The notes: generated by a model not told the origin, from the sequence alone. DNA of 64,000 bases from Magicicada septendecula (GCA_034769895.1 CM068373.1:277436658-277500657), one strand, 5' to 3'. Positions 34,855 to 47,345 are shown, numbered from the stretch's first letter. A program made the numbers and translations.

Positions 34855-35215
34855 TTCTTCAGCTTCCTAGTTAGGACTCTGTCCTGTTCTATAACAGCGG
34901 TCCTACATGCTGTCACTCCACAGTGATTTGGTTGGCAATCTCTTGCCTTTTTTCACTAGCATTGTGCCATCCGTTCTTGATATGTGTTCATTCCATATCC
35001 TTCTTCTTTACGCAACCCAAGCATTAATATTTGTTAAATTAAACGTTTCTCTTATACTTTTGTTTGGCAACCTATCGTACCTTGTTCCCTCCGTAATATT
35101 GTCATTTCTATAGTTTGTCGTTTTCTTTTGAGTTGTTACTGTATCTGACTTGGTCTCTGATGGAAAGGATATTAATGGGCGTATTGTGCTCTTGTAAATC
35201 CTAGTTTTTGATTTT
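34855..35215 (-). mobile_element. LINE 3' end with (GAA)n tail
   Basis: The - strand reads 'DMEQTHIKNG', 'EKRQEIANQITVE' and 'NRTES' before GAAGAAGAAGG, an insect LINE C-terminus much decayed ('W..Ehi.RM....' pattern). The tail at 34855-34862 marks the 3' end. The call depends on the tail plus weak protein similarity. Confidence 0.55.
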
Positions 35216-36257
35216 TGTGTGAGGTATTTATTGTTCCATATAAGTTACAACAATACAAGTCAGTAATTTAGATAATATCTGTTTTAGCATATTCTGCGTA
35301 TTTATTCACAATTTCAAACACGAAACAAATATTTTTAGAGCCAAACGTTTTACGACAGAACACCACGTTGACAGAGCTATACTAAGTGTGCTGGATTCTT
35401 GCCTCAGAATGGTCTCAGGCAGTGTCTTTGCGTTTGTACTGTTGCAGAAAATGTTATCGGTCACCATACATTCTGCTGCTATGTGCTTCTATATCTAACG
35501 AAACATCTACGTCACACTGCCTCCATGTCTTTTGTTTTTTTCTTTTTCAAGCCCCTATACATATAATTATCCCGTAGTTATGTTTTTAGTAACTAAGTTT
35601 CCGAATTACTGCTTCTTTTTTATTTTTAACCAATTAACTGAACTGTGTATTCCGAATTTATCTGGACACTTTCTATTTGTTGATTACATGAACGTTATCG
35701 TTTCTGCGAATATGCGTAAGAAAATCATTGTATATTTATTGCATTAATGATTTATGAATGTCTTGGTTTTTGTGTTGTATTCATTAACAATTCTAAATTA
35801 AAATTGGTATTCATGCTTCATTCCTAATAGTATGCTTTAGTTAAATTACATGTTTCCCATGTTTTTCAGGTATGACTGAGTTTTGAGGCCTATTACCGCC
35901 TACTGTTACTCTGCTTTTCGTAAGTTATAAAATCTTAACCTTAAATAATATTTGTTGGTAAGATAAGTGCTTAAGAAAGATGTTAGTCAAATAGCAAAAT
36001 AGCTCAGTCTATAAGAGACTTGTTCAGGAAATGGAATATGCTGATGACATTGCCATTGCACTGGTCAAGAAATTTAATTTTTTGTTTGCTAAATGAAAGT
36101 GAATAACTGATTCTTATAGTACTTTTAGTGCTGATTTCAAATATGTTAATAGTTTTTTCTTATTGGGCATAGTGTTTTAGTAATTAACAATTTCTTTTGC
36201 CAAAAGAAAATTATGTGACGGTAATATAACAATATGTTACATGCACTTTGTACTTAC
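35216..36257. other. Unassigned; tiny LINE RT scrap near 36025
   Basis: At 36015-36073 the + strand reads LVQEMEYADDIAIALVKK, the 'YADDia' catalytic block of non-LTR reverse transcriptases, with nothing recognisable around it. The rest is AT-rich and unassigned. Confidence 0.5.
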
Positions 36258-37740
36258 CTAAAGTCTACTTCTTTTGGATTTTCTGCTGTAATGTGCTATA
36301 GGTAGATCCCTATTTAGATTCCAGCAGTAGTCAGCTAGCATTTTTGAGTTCCATTTTCCCTGGTAGCGTGTTTCCATGGTGGATATTTCCTGGTGAAAGC
36401 GTTCACCATGTTCGTCACTCACGGCGCCAAGATTGTTAGGGAAAAAATCCAAATGTGAATCTAAGAAATGAATTTTGAGTGACATATTACATCCAAGTTC
36501 TCTGTAGTTTTGAAGAAGCTCAGTTACAAATTCTCTGTAGTTATCCGCCTTATGGTTTCCCAGAAAGTTATTAACTACATTTGGAAATGATTTCCATGCA
36601 ACAACTTCAAATTCATTCAAACTTTCTTCAAATGCAGGATCATTCATTAGTTTTCTTATTTGGTCCAACAAATATATCTTCCTTAATCTTAGCATCACTT
36701 ATATTAGGGAACTTGTTTTTTAGAAACTGAAATCCTGCACCATTAAGACCCATTGCTTTAACATAATTTTTTATTAAACCGAGCTTAATGTGTAGTGGCG
36801 GAAGATAAACTTTTCCAGGTTTTACTAGTGCTTGACTTACAACATTCTTCTCGTCTACAGTCAGTGCCTCTCTCTTTGGCCACTGCTTTTTTATGTAATG
36901 ATTCTTCCTATCCCTGCTGTCCCATTCACACAAGAAGCAACAGAATTTAGTGCACCCAAGTTGCAATCCAAGTAAAAGTGCTATCACTTTCAGATCTCCA
37001 CAAATATGCCATGAATATTTCTCATACTGAATCCTGCTCAATACAAGTTTCATGTTTTTGCATGACTCCAATTGTGAGCAGCATAAGCTAAAGGGATTGA
37101 TGGGTATTTATTGATGGGTGAAGTAGGACTGCTTTCAAACTAAGCTTTGAAGAGTCTATAATAGACGCTATTCTTCAGGATGGTGCATATGTCCCAAAGC
37201 TTCCAGTATAGAACCCACATCATTGTCGTACACTAAGTCCTCGTACTGGGAGAAGAAATGTTCAAATTCAGACTGCTTGTCACGGAAAACACTTATTTTA
37301 GTATTCTGCTGTAAAAGATTCCATCCTTTCAATCTTGATGCCAGTATTTCTGCTTGACTCTTTGATAAATTTATATCACGAACGAGGTCATTTAATTCTG
37401 TCTGATTAATTAAGTGAGGTTTAGTATATGCATTTTCCAAAAAATCTGGGTCTCTTCTTTCTTCATCACCTGATAAGTCTGCACAAGGTTCAACATCAGT
37501 AACAACTTGATCTTCGTCTAAGTTCCATATTTCTGGTGGTACTGGAATTGGAAGATCTGGACTGTGTGGCACTGGACTTATAGCAGAGGGAATATCGGGA
37601 TATTTAACATTACGTCTAGTCTTAGCTGTTATCCCAGATGTTTTTGTTATACAAAAATAACAGTCCGTGGTGTGATCCTTCGGTTCTTTCCAAAGCTTTG
37701 GAACTGCAAATGGCATGTGACCAGATCCATTTAGCCATCA
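36258..37740 (-). pseudogene. Decayed member of a multi-copy arthropod protein family, function unknown
   Basis: Three open blocks on the - strand lie in order. The first, from 37716, starts MPFAVPKLWKEPKDHTTDCY and ends EALGHMHHPEE. A short broken stretch (IDSSKLSLKAVLLH) follows. The second has GDLKVIALLLGLQLGCTKFC, then CFLCEWDSRDRKNHYIKK. The third has DSHLDFFPNNLGAVSDEHGE, then RFHQEISTMETRYQGKWNSK. I recall this family as many near-identical predicted proteins in aphids, spiders and other arthropods, which suggests a mobile or amplified gene; I cannot name its function. C-x2-C pairs hint at zinc binding. A stop after HHPEE, a break near 37090 and an overlapping frame change near 36670 make this copy dead. 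Confidence 0.75.
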
Positions 37741-38304
37741 ATAAATAAATAATGATGACTATTCACTAATCCAAACAATTATATTTGACTTATCAATTTA
37801 GTTGCTGCAATAAATAAACCAAAGCTATTTAGCTGATATTATTTAAGTTCACAAAATTCTATTTATATGGAGTTCATGCATGGTATTTACTAAAAAATAA
37901 AAAGGGCAGTTACAAAAAACTGAGGCTGATAGAGAAATTCTGACTACATATTCAGAGTTAGCACCCAAAAATACATAAGAATTAGCAAAAATTAAGATTT
38001 AACAAAATTATTGTTGATCAGTGATTTTATGAAATGGAAGGTCTTTTCAGTCAGTAACACAAAAATTATTTTAACGATCAGAAAGATTGGAACTTGAAAT
38101 CAATCCTTCTAAAACAAAGTATGTGAGGACAAGTAGGAATAACCATGCTCTTCAACAATTTACTAGTAAATGAATGTGTTTCTAATGAAACAGAGGATTT
38201 TAAGCGTTTGGAGTCGAAAATGGTACAGAGGAAGGTATAAGTGTTGTGATTTTGAAGATAGTAGAAGTTCATATGCTTTACGGCCTTGCTTCTCAACAAA
38301 ACTA
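37741..38304. other. Unassigned AT-rich sequence
   Basis: Flank of the pseudogene. No terminal repeat could be recognised here. Confidence 0.4.
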
Positions 38305-39060
38305 AAAGAAGTCTTTTTCTTCTTATTTTCTTCAAGAATTAGGTTATATAAACCTGTTCCTACACCCATCTCATTCTCGGACGACCCACGCATCTTCTAC
38401 CAATGGCATTATAGTTCAGTGCCGCATTCGGCAAAACATCCTCTGTCATCCTTTGCAGATGATCCCACCATTGTCTTGTGTAAATGGTCTGATATCTTCA
38501 TTCCTCATTCTATCTTACAATGTATAATTTAAAGCATTCCGAAGAAACTGGATTTCGAAGCAATCTGAACCTTTGCCGCTTTTTTTTTTGTCATGACCCA
38601 CGCCTCACTCGCATAAATCAACGTGGGTATTGCAATTGTCTTATAAAATGTAATCCTTGTGCTGCGTCTTGTTTTGATTCTAAGATTTCTATAAATCGTA
38701 CACCAAAAAAACTCCTAAATTTATTTAGCTTCTCTTTTATATCGTATTCAGATTCATAGTTTACTGCACAGACTAGATATTTGAAACGGGTCACTTGTTC
38801 TAAAATGCTGTTGTTTGTAACTAGTCCTCACTGGATATTTACCTTTAAAGGCCATGGTTGTTGTCTTTCTTACTGAAATTGTCAGTGAGTACTCTCTTGC
38901 CACTTCTTGTAATTGAAACATAGCTCTTTGAAAGTCGTCCTCATTTTCTTGAATAAAAACATGTCATTCGCATATAGCAGGGAACCCATACAAATTGATT
39001 TGTTAAGCTGTATTTCTGAAGTCACTCTGGATTTCCATGCTCTCAACATGCCGTCAATGT
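38305..39060 (-). mobile_element. LINE RT C-terminal half with 3' tail
   Basis: On the - strand: LLYANDMFLFKKM (RT 'YADD' changed to YAND), then 'TTMAFKGKYPVRT'-like words, ILEQVTRFKYLVCAV, 'YPR.FMRVRRGS' for the 'tLiYaseaW' block, and finally WDHLQRMTEDVLPNAALNYN with GRR..GRPR. The tail is A- and GAA-rich. Numerous shifts. It shares its 3' half with the copies at 1664 and 8628. Confidence 0.8.
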
Positions 39061-39410
39061 GTATAAACTGAAAGAAGTAATTTACAAAACAATCCAGAAG
39101 CTAGTTGTTATGTACGGCTCTGAGACACGGGCAATGTCTAGCAATCAAAAGAAATGAACTGATGATGGAAACGTAAAATTTTGACAGTAAAGGAGAGGAT
39201 AATTGGAGGACTAGGACCAACCAAGACTTACGAAATACATATAGCTAATGGTGGAAAGTATTCAATGCAAAAGGATTGAATGGTTTAGAAATGTTTAAAG
39301 GATGGAAGACGAAAGAGTCTGGAAAAAGGTTTTGGTGATAACCTGTTATAAAACTGGCAAATAAATAGGAAAATAAGGAATATCCACCATCAGTCTAATG
39401 TCACATTATA
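39061..39410 (+). mobile_element. LINE RT-tail fragment
   Basis: KEVIYKTIQKLVVMYGSETR then, after stops, EWFRNV and 'RMEDERVWKKVL'. This is a separate copy, on the opposite strand to and directly abutting 38305-39060, giving a tail-to-tail or head-to-head LINE junction near 39060. Confidence 0.7.
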
Positions 39411-39414
39411 AAAA

Positions 39415-39875
39415 GTTATGATTAGACCGGTGATAACATATGGTAGCGAGACTTACACTCTGAACAAACGAGGCGCTAACATACTCAATATCTTTAAAAG
39501 GAGAATTATGAAAAGTATATATATGGACCGTTCCAAGTCAATGGGATATGAAGAATGTGTCACAATGAGGAACTATACAATCTATGTGAATACTATGATC
39601 TGGCCACCACCAGCCGACTGCATAGATTGCAATGGGCAGGACACATCATTAGGATGGAAGGCAACCGAATACCTATGGAGGTACTGTTTAGTCAAATCGA
39701 GCGTAGAAAGATTGTCGGGAGACCCAAACATCGCTGGTTTAACGCAGTGGTGAGGGATGCTGATACATTACTTAAAATAAAACGATGGACATCGATCGCC
39801 AAGGACAGGACAAAATGGAGGCTGATGATAATGAGGCTATATGTTGACTCCGAACTGTGACGCCATAGAAGAAGA
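39415..39875 (+). mobile_element. LINE C-terminus with (GAA)n tail
   Basis: IRPVITYGSETYTLNKR, then in another frame ATTSRLHRLQWAGHIIRMEG, IERRKIVGRPKHRWFNAVVR and a stop after RLYVDSEL, followed by 'gaagaagaagaaa'. The block 'LqWaGHi.RM...R.p..vl' is typical of CR1/RTE-type C-termini. One frame change near 39600. The 3' end is intact. Confidence 0.85.
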
Positions 39876-40344
39876 AGAAATAGGAGAATCCCATGTATGT
39901 TATTTGGTATACATGGATTCAGAGAAGTAAACAAAATAAGAACTTATAAAAAGAAAAAAATGGTTTTAGTTTATACCTAGCGACCATTTGATCAATGCAA
40001 TTAAAATAAATTTTAATTGTTTGGTCTCAAGTAGACAGCCGGAGACTTGCAACAAAACATTTGCAGTGTATGTGCATACGTAACAACAAAACTGTGTTCT
40101 CACGCTCACTGATGAATCAGCTCTGTCAACAAATCCTACTTCCACGTCCACGTCGTGATCACTGGACAATACGTGGCGTACAATGGGTGTGCGTTACGTA
40201 GTAGCAAACGGAAGAGGCTGAAAGGCGAGCCTCCGGCGCGGCGCATGAAAATAGGAATCGATCGGCTAAGGGAAGAAACCACAACAGAAAATCTGCGTCC
40301 TCCTGCAAAGGGTTGTGACAATGGTCTTGCTCCTCATTTCACAC
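39876..40344. other. Unassigned sequence
   Basis: No motif or gene seen. A GC-richer patch lies at 40200-40300. Confidence 0.4.
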
Positions 40345-41190
40345 AAACCTTCATCACCATCATCATCACCATTCCAAGGACTAGGCCTTAGACCTGTTCC
40401 GGAACACATTTCCTCCTCGGTCTACGCACATCTCTCTTCCCAGTAGGATATCCCAATGTGATAACCCAAGGGAGCCACTGGTAGAAGGATATCAGGCATA
40501 CAATTCAAGTGTTCACACCATCTTCTTCTATAGTCTTCATCAATCTGCTGGTGAAATGACACAATGTTTAATTTGCGTCTAATGTCCTCGTTCCTTCTCC
40601 GATCCAAGAGAGAACAACCTTGCGTCCCTCTTAGAAATTTCATTTTGGCTGCCTAAATCCTCTGCACGTGCCTTTTACCAAGAGTCCTTGTCTTACTAGC
40701 ATACAGGAATGTGGGGACTGCCACAGTTTTATAAAATTTCATTCGGGTATCCTTCCGTGTTTTATTTTTCAGGTACATATGAATCGTTCCACAGTTGCGT
40801 CTAAATTTTGTTAACTTTCTATCCCAATCAATATCAATTCCCTATGAGATATTACAACCTAGGTAATTAAAATGACTAACCTAATCCAAACTCTGATTAT
40901 TCACGACTATCTTAGTTCTTATAGGATACCTGCCCTGAAATGCCATCGTTTTAAATTTTGTAGCACAGATGTGTAGCCCACAGTCTTGCATGATGCTATT
41001 GAACGTAAATATCGCCCGCTGTAACTGGTCTTCTGTTTTCTGTATCATTATCTTGTCATCTGCATAAAGCAATGCATTCACATGAATATTTCGCTGAAGT
41101 GATATTCCTGAGTCAACGTTAGCTGTCATTTGCCGAAATATATCGTCCATGTAGATATTAAAAAGTGTTATAAAAATTTTAAATGCAAAA
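40345..41190 (-). mobile_element. LINE RT C-terminal half with (ATG)n tail
   Basis: LFNIYMDDIFRQMT, NALLYADDKIMIQKTEDQLQ (intact YADD), TKFKTMAFQGRYPIRTKIVV, NQSLD, HFNYLGCNIS, then AAKMKFLRGTQGCSLLDRRR. The tail is a (CAT)n run on the + strand at 40345-40370. The RT stretch is open for about 120 codons; downstream parts are shifted. It belongs to the family at 32140. Confidence 0.88.
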
Positions 41191-41900
41191 ATGCGTAATA
41201 CTAGCTTCGGACCGCAACGACAGTCAGCAATAGAGATTAGGCATCGGACAACGTCGTAGGACGTTTTGACCCCGAATAAAAAACAAAAAGTTAGAGGTAA
41301 GAGAAATCCAGGACGCACAAAAGCAAATTGGCACAACAAAACACGTGAGACGGAACACTCATAAGTGTCGGCATAATTCTGTAAAAGCAGAGGATGACGA
41401 TGACGGCGCGTATTCTGGATTGCGGCATGTAACACGTAATAGACAACGTTTGTTACTTGCAGTGATAACAGGAATGTAGCGACAGTGCTATTGTGAAACC
41501 AGGTTGCAACGCTGATGAATCCGTAAATGCATTATATTATTATTCCCAAGCGTCTCCTTAGCAGGCGATAAATTTAATAAATGTTCGCCTCTGTTTGAGA
41601 AAAACTGTCGTGTGTCGTCGTTGAAATGTAGAACTGGGATTGTAGGTAACCGCAATAAATTCAACGTAGTTACCTGCCGATATTGTTTCTTATTTTTCAC
41701 TCATATCTTCGTACTTTTCAGTCCTCGTCTAGTAAATCTATACTACAAGCAATCGTTTTTTCCACCTCCGCCTTTTGAGGTGTCTTGTTCTCGATCTACG
41801 CGTATTAGTTCTTCTTCCTCTACAATTCGGTGCTCTAAAAAGGAATCGATTACGGTTCGTTCTCGCAAGGCGTTTTTTCGTTTTAATCTGTTTTCATTAA
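41191..41900. other. Unassigned sequence
   Basis: No motif recognised. The TAA at 41898-41900 is the left target copy of the following MITE. Confidence 0.4.
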
Positions 41901-42501
41901 GGGTACGGTTACACGAGCGTTTTTTTCCGGTCGTTTGCGTGCGGTTGCAAAACGCATTGAATTTAACACACAGGTGGCAATAAAATTGGTCACACGGACG
42001 TGGAAAAAACGCACGCGTCGTCAACTCTGCTGGGTTTTCAAGGTCTCCCTCATCAAAACGCAACTTGCTGCATTTTTAGTGCGTTTTTAACACGCACGAG
42101 GGTGGTCACACGGACCGTTTAAAGATGCCGCTAAAATAGCATTTGTATATTTACTTGTTACTATGGTAATTAATTTTGGTCTCCATGGTGTTTTTGACAT
42201 CTTTATAAAGAAATATGTAATGTAAAAATTTTCTTAATAAATATTTATTTGCTACTGATAACCAATAAGAAGGTTTCTGTGCAGTTGCGTTTTAACCTTT
42301 ACATACACATTTAACCTTTATAGCCAGGGCTGTAGGGATGCGCGTCCGAGACGTCCCAACGCTGCCGTCCGATTATAAACCGCTTATGTAACTACACTTC
42401 TGTCCGTGCACGTATGAGAAAAAACGCATGTGTGACCACTGTGCGTTTTTCCACACTCAACGCGCGTGCATGGCCGGAAAAAGCGCTGTGTAACCGCACC
42501 C
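41901..42501. mobile_element. PIF/Harbinger-type MITE, 601 bp
   Basis: Terminal inverted repeats start GGGTACGGTTACACGAGCG on the left and GGGTGCGGTTACACAGCGC on the right, pairing over about 30 bp. The 3-bp target copies TAA lie at 41898-41900 and 42502-42504, the TWA target of PIF/Harbinger. No transposase is inside. Words AAACGCA(C/T)G and GGTCACACGGAC recur in both halves, likely subterminal binding sites. Confidence 0.93.
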
Positions 42502-42504
42502 TAA

Positions 42505-43489
42505 CCCTCTCATTGTTGCTAACTACAGTTGGTTCATTCTTCGTGTTCTCGTTTCTGTATCGTTTATGTTCTGTATGTTCTCCATACTCGTGGAGACGGC
42601 GTGTTGATCTTTGCAGCCGTTTTACGAGGTAACAGATTGTTCCTAACCTGGAATTCCACTGCGTTCAGAATTCATTTTTTCGTGTAAGACGGTTTGTGTA
42701 GAGTTGCAAATGGAAATGCTTTAAAAGTAACCATAAACTGTGATGCCCATACTTCATAATGGATCCATACATGATTCTGTGGATTTGACAGACTTCAAAT
42801 TGTAACTACGCGTATAATCATAATTCTTTTGTATATTTTGTATTTTGATTTATCAAACTTTATACTTAAAAGTATAGCGAATAGTATAGAAGATAGCATC
42901 AATATAAATACCCATAATAATTGGATTTCGTTATAAAGACTTTACTTAAAAGATCAAGAAAAGAGTCACGAGAAAATGAAATAATAAAATATTTTTAATT
43001 TGAGTAGTTGCAATTAGTTTTAGCCTCCCTTCGTAAAGTAATGATTGGGTTGAAATGTCGACGTGATCATTTACAAGAAGCTTAGTTCCGTTTGGAGGTT
43101 GTGTTGTACAGAGTGATCACAAGACGTGGGATTCTCAAACGGGTACATTGTTGTCACCCGTCAGCTAGGGAGTAATCACTATAAATGCGCTTCCTGCCAA
43201 ACACGTACTGTTGTACTGTTGGGGTTTATTTTGACAGTGTTCTACGTGTGTAATGGGTTGTAACTTCTGTAGCAACCAGTTTAGAATTCAATAACAGTCA
43301 ATAACAATAGACTTCGATAACAGTTTGTGAAGCCCATTTATAATATATTGAACATTACTAATTTTATTTCTCGACATATTCTGAAATTAGCATTTTTTGT
43401 TATTTACGTAATTAAATTTTAGTTTTTCTAAGTAATATTTGTTGTTTTAAGCTCTTGTTCTTCTTCAGCACTACAGCTGAATATGAGCT
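42505..43489. other. Unassigned sequence
   Basis: No motif or gene seen; AT-rich after 42750. Confidence 0.4.
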
Positions 43490-43935
43490 TTTACCTGCAA
43501 CATCAATCTTCTTCAACGTCTCCTGTCCCATTGTCACTTCAGCGTAAGCCTTTATATCAATTTTTATGAGATTTTCCAGCACATCATCCACCCATCTTAT
43601 TCTAGGTCAACTCATCTTTCTGCTTTTACAGACTAGAGCCCTCAGGATTTTGTTTAGCATATGGAGATCATTCGTTCCCTCTAGGTGACCTAGCAATTGT
43701 TTTCGTTGAGCCTTTATGAATAGTTCATCTATCTCCTAGTTATGTCTTATTCTCCATTCATTGGCTTCATTAACTAGACCATAAAAACGTCGTACAATCT
43801 TTCTGTCATATCTACTCAGTGTTTCTTATTCCTTTTTTGCTAGTGCCCACGTCTCACCTCCACAAGCCACAACCAGTTTAATGAGTGTCTTATAGATTTT
43901 CATATTGTGACTAACGAGCATGCTTATCAATAGTG
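43490..43935 (-). mobile_element. LINE C-terminal fragment
   Basis: The - strand reads YDRKIVRRFYGLVNEANEWR then IRHN, a stop, EIDELFIKAQRKQLLGHLEG and 'PRIRWVDDVLENLIKIDIKA'. This is 'e.rilR.i.gp....W..R.n.El' plus the 'RW.DDV' end of a LINE. Two stops are visible. No clear tail. Confidence 0.8.
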
Positions 43936-45143
43936 TAATGTTAGCATTGTTTAAAACTCTTTAAGTACAAATTAATGTAATCTTGATACCTCCGTAACAA
44001 CAGGCAATAATCATGTGTGGGCCAAAATGTCCCCACGACGAGGCTGTTGAACAAATTAACAAGTTTACCTGTCCAGGGTACAGTGCGTCGCATGTAATAA
44101 ATAAAGGTATTTTTAGGCTACCCATTACTTGAATTCATATAAAAACACAACGTAAACAAACGAAAAACCAAAGTAACAAGCTGCTGCATATAAATAAAAT
44201 AACGTATATTAAAAGTGCAGCACTGATTTTTCATTTATTGTTATTATTGTCTGAAAGTAGTGCATGGTTAGTTTTCATCACCTAAAAAGTAAAGGATAAA
44301 TAATGCTAAGTAGACCTATAAACACTGTGTATTAAAATAGCCAAAGTGAACATGTTGATTTAATTTTGTAGCATTACTAAAATCATGAGTAATTCTATTT
44401 ATAGCTACACGTAAATTATAGGTCTGTGCGCACTTAGTACAATATGTTTAAGCTGAAGAAATTAGTGAATTAGTGTTAGGCCTAATGAATTAATTTTGTT
44501 CAAATTATTGAATTCGTATCATATGAATGAGTTAATTATTATATTTCTTAAATAATATAACAGTATTTTACATAGTAAACTATTAATTTGCAGAAAACAA
44601 AGAATTATAAAGTGCTGTTAACCGGCAATTAAAAACCACGCGATTTGATTATTGAAATATAAAAATTAAGAGATCATCTAGTCGGTCACAAATATCAGCT
44701 TGTTCCAGTGTTGCCACGTTTAATATTTCAGCCTGCCACTAAAGCCGGCCATGCTCTGACCGACAGCGTTTCAGATTTGCCACGTGGGTTTGTTTACACC
44801 AGGATTGAACTGAGAACGGAAACACTTCTAGATATCAACACACTTCTCTTTTCCGAAAATACTTCCTTGGTTTGTACTACACTACTTATTGTGTCTGCTG
44901 TACACCTGTCCCCTGTTGCCTGAAAGTATTTTTTGCCCTTCAAGCCGTGCTTGAGCTTTATGTTTGTCGTCTCTTGTGCGTTTCATTAATTAATTTCCTA
45001 CCTTTTTGTTTCCATACCACATGTATCTCTAAGAATAATAACAATCATGTGTTGGATGAGGACTGTTTAGTAAGTCAGATGTAATGTACGACATGTAAGT
45101 GTATCATTTTAGCGTGTAAATGTTATGCAACAAATACGTATAT
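43936..45143. other. Unassigned AT-rich sequence
   Basis: No repeat or gene recognised. Confidence 0.4.
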
Positions 45144-45643
45144 TGTAACAAGTGGAACCACCTAGAATAGGAGAGAGCGTCCTCGACCCGTCCCACCCTA
45201 ATAAAACCTAGTAGTGTAGCATGTGTTGCCTCAGTCAAGGTCGCGGTCACGTACGTTTTAGAGTACTCTACAGAACACTTGAATACACATTAAGTGGCGC
45301 GCACATTGAGGATGGACGAAGGCTATTTTCTAGAAGCATTGCGCTACCTATAAAAAGCCATAGCATCCGGCTTGTCAGCCAGTGTCAGTGTTGAGCGATT
45401 TTCCTTAGCGCGCATCGGGTGTTTGTAACGAAGTGTTGTTGTGTTATAATTAGTGCGAAATCCTTTACAGTTGACATTATTATTGCGTGTGGACAATTAT
45501 TACTTGAATTTTTGTAAGAGACTATCTTGTTGATTACAAATTAGTAATTGTGAGCAATTTACGCTTGTTATTAATGATTTCATTGGTATCTTGTAATTTG
45601 TTTTCCACTGCACCATACGACGATCAGTGAGACCGTCGCAACA
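45144..45643 (+). mobile_element. Solo LTR, 500 bp, reference copy of its family here
   Basis: It starts TGTAACAAGTGG and ends GACCGTCGCAACA, with ATAT duplicated at 45140-45143 and 45644-45647. CTATAAAAAGCC at 45348 and TCAGT words at about 45375 form a promoter. Related copies are at 1754, 4238, 18397 and 33326. A 4-bp duplication fits a Gypsy-type integrase, but without an internal region the family is inferred. Fossil. Confidence 0.85.
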
Positions 45644-45647
45644 ATAT

Positions 45648-46299
45648 ACAGTTTTCATTTAGGTGATACTGCTGCAAGCTGTTGATATATTTTTGTATCT
45701 TAAAAAACAATTACATGAATTCAATATTGATTACTGCCTCCATTAACACAGCATTATAGGAGTGAGTTTATTGACTGTCTTGTCGTGTAGTATAAAGTTT
45801 ATGTGTACTGTACTGTCTGTGACTTTCCAAATTGGGTCGTTCATCTTTTGTACTGGAACACGTATAGTGAACGTGGGAGACAATATACGTGTCGTCCAGT
45901 TCAGTTCAGTCGTTAATGTTAATGGTGGTCCGAGAGTAACTCACGTAGTGTCCTGCCCCTGCCGCCCGCTTCGTTAGTCACCTGTACGTATAGTTTGTGT
46001 TGGTTTCGTGATGATTGAACGTATCGTGAATTGCACGTTTCATAACTGTTGCACTACGTTTGTATACTTTATAAAGCGATTCAACTTATTTACGCATGTC
46101 CATCTTTGCCCCCCCCCACACACACACACATTCAAATGAATACAAATAAAATTCTTTTCAACACGACTATATTTTAGTGAGTGAAAATGTTTTCCGGACT
46201 ATTAGGCCGCGGACGAATATTTTAATTTATCAAAACGCTATTACTACGGCGGTAATTATGGAGCGGCAACTAGGTCTTCACGATCTCTAAAGAATAAAG
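45648..46299. other. Unassigned sequence
   Basis: A short (CA)n follows a C9 run near 46110. No gene seen. Confidence 0.4.
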
Positions 46300-46604
46300 A
46301 GTGAATCAAAACCAGACAAAGAGACAGACAGAAGATACACGGGGGGTCGTTGTTCAGGCCGAGAAGTTTCATTCAGACACTTCGGTCGTTCGCTGGGCAC
46401 AAGATCATAGGGAGCGGTCCACGAACACACGACATGGGGCTATTGGATCTGAATATTACTCTAGACGGTCGCCAGGTGACTCCGTGATTCTCCTTAAGGT
46501 ATGTCCCGCACAAGCTTAGGGAAGCTCGACTGCCCGTAGGCGAGTCATCCGTACGTAACGACGGATTTCTGCGTTAGGGCAAATGGCTCCCGATTTACAC
46601 ACTA

Positions 46605-46712
46605 AATCCAACGCGGATGGATGGACGATGCACGGGCGTCTTCCGCCTTAATTCGTTAAAATCCAACGTATGGATGGATGAATGATGCGCGGGCGTCTTG
46701 CGCCCTAATTTG
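46605..46712. repeat. 54-bp tandem duplication
   Basis: Two diverged units carry 'atccaacg', 'ggatggatg' and 'cgggcgtctt(c/g)cgcc' in the same order. Confidence 0.85.
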
Positions 46713-46854
46713 TGTGCGTTGTCCAGGCCTAGGCCTGATGAACGCCAGGTGCCAACAGGTCAGCGCGGTCGTTTGCTCTGCACAAGGGAGTTATGGTGCA
46801 GTCCGCGGGTCCATGATAATTACATGGCCACCACGGAGGCAAGCTTGAGGTTTT

Positions 46855-47345
46855 GCTTCAGCCAATTGTCCCGCCGAGGCGCGACACCATGGTCCCCTCA
46901 GGCTAGCCTTTGGGAACGTAGTGACGCACTGGCGAGGACAAGAGGCTTGAGCGCCCTAGGGCGTCGGCCGAAACGGTAAGGAATGACTCCGAGACAGCCA
47001 GCTTCCGCAAGGAAGGCACTTGCACAACCTCGCGGGAGCCCGTGTCTCAGGTCATTACCCTGCCGAATCAGCAAAGCAGGTGCTGACGGGGATCTCAGGT
47101 GTCATGGCTTCAGCCAATTGCCACGCCTGAGCGCGGCTCCGTAGTCCCCGAGGGCATAGCCCACGAAAACTTAGAGGCGCGCTGGCGAGGACAAGAGGCT
47201 TGACCGCCCGAAGGCGGCGGCCGAGTTAAGGGACTCGTCACCGGGGCAGTCGGCTCTCGCAAGGAAGGCATTTGCACAACCTCGCGGGAGCCCTTGTCCC
47301 GGATCACAGCCCTGCCGAATCGGCAAAGCCGATGCTGGCAAAAAA
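46855..47345. repeat. About 250-bp tandem duplication
   Basis: Both units begin 'gcttcagccaattg' (46855 and 47107) and share 'ctggcgaggacaagaggctt', 'cgcaaggaaggca' and 'ttgcacaacctcgcgggagc'. Divergence is moderate. Confidence 0.9.
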
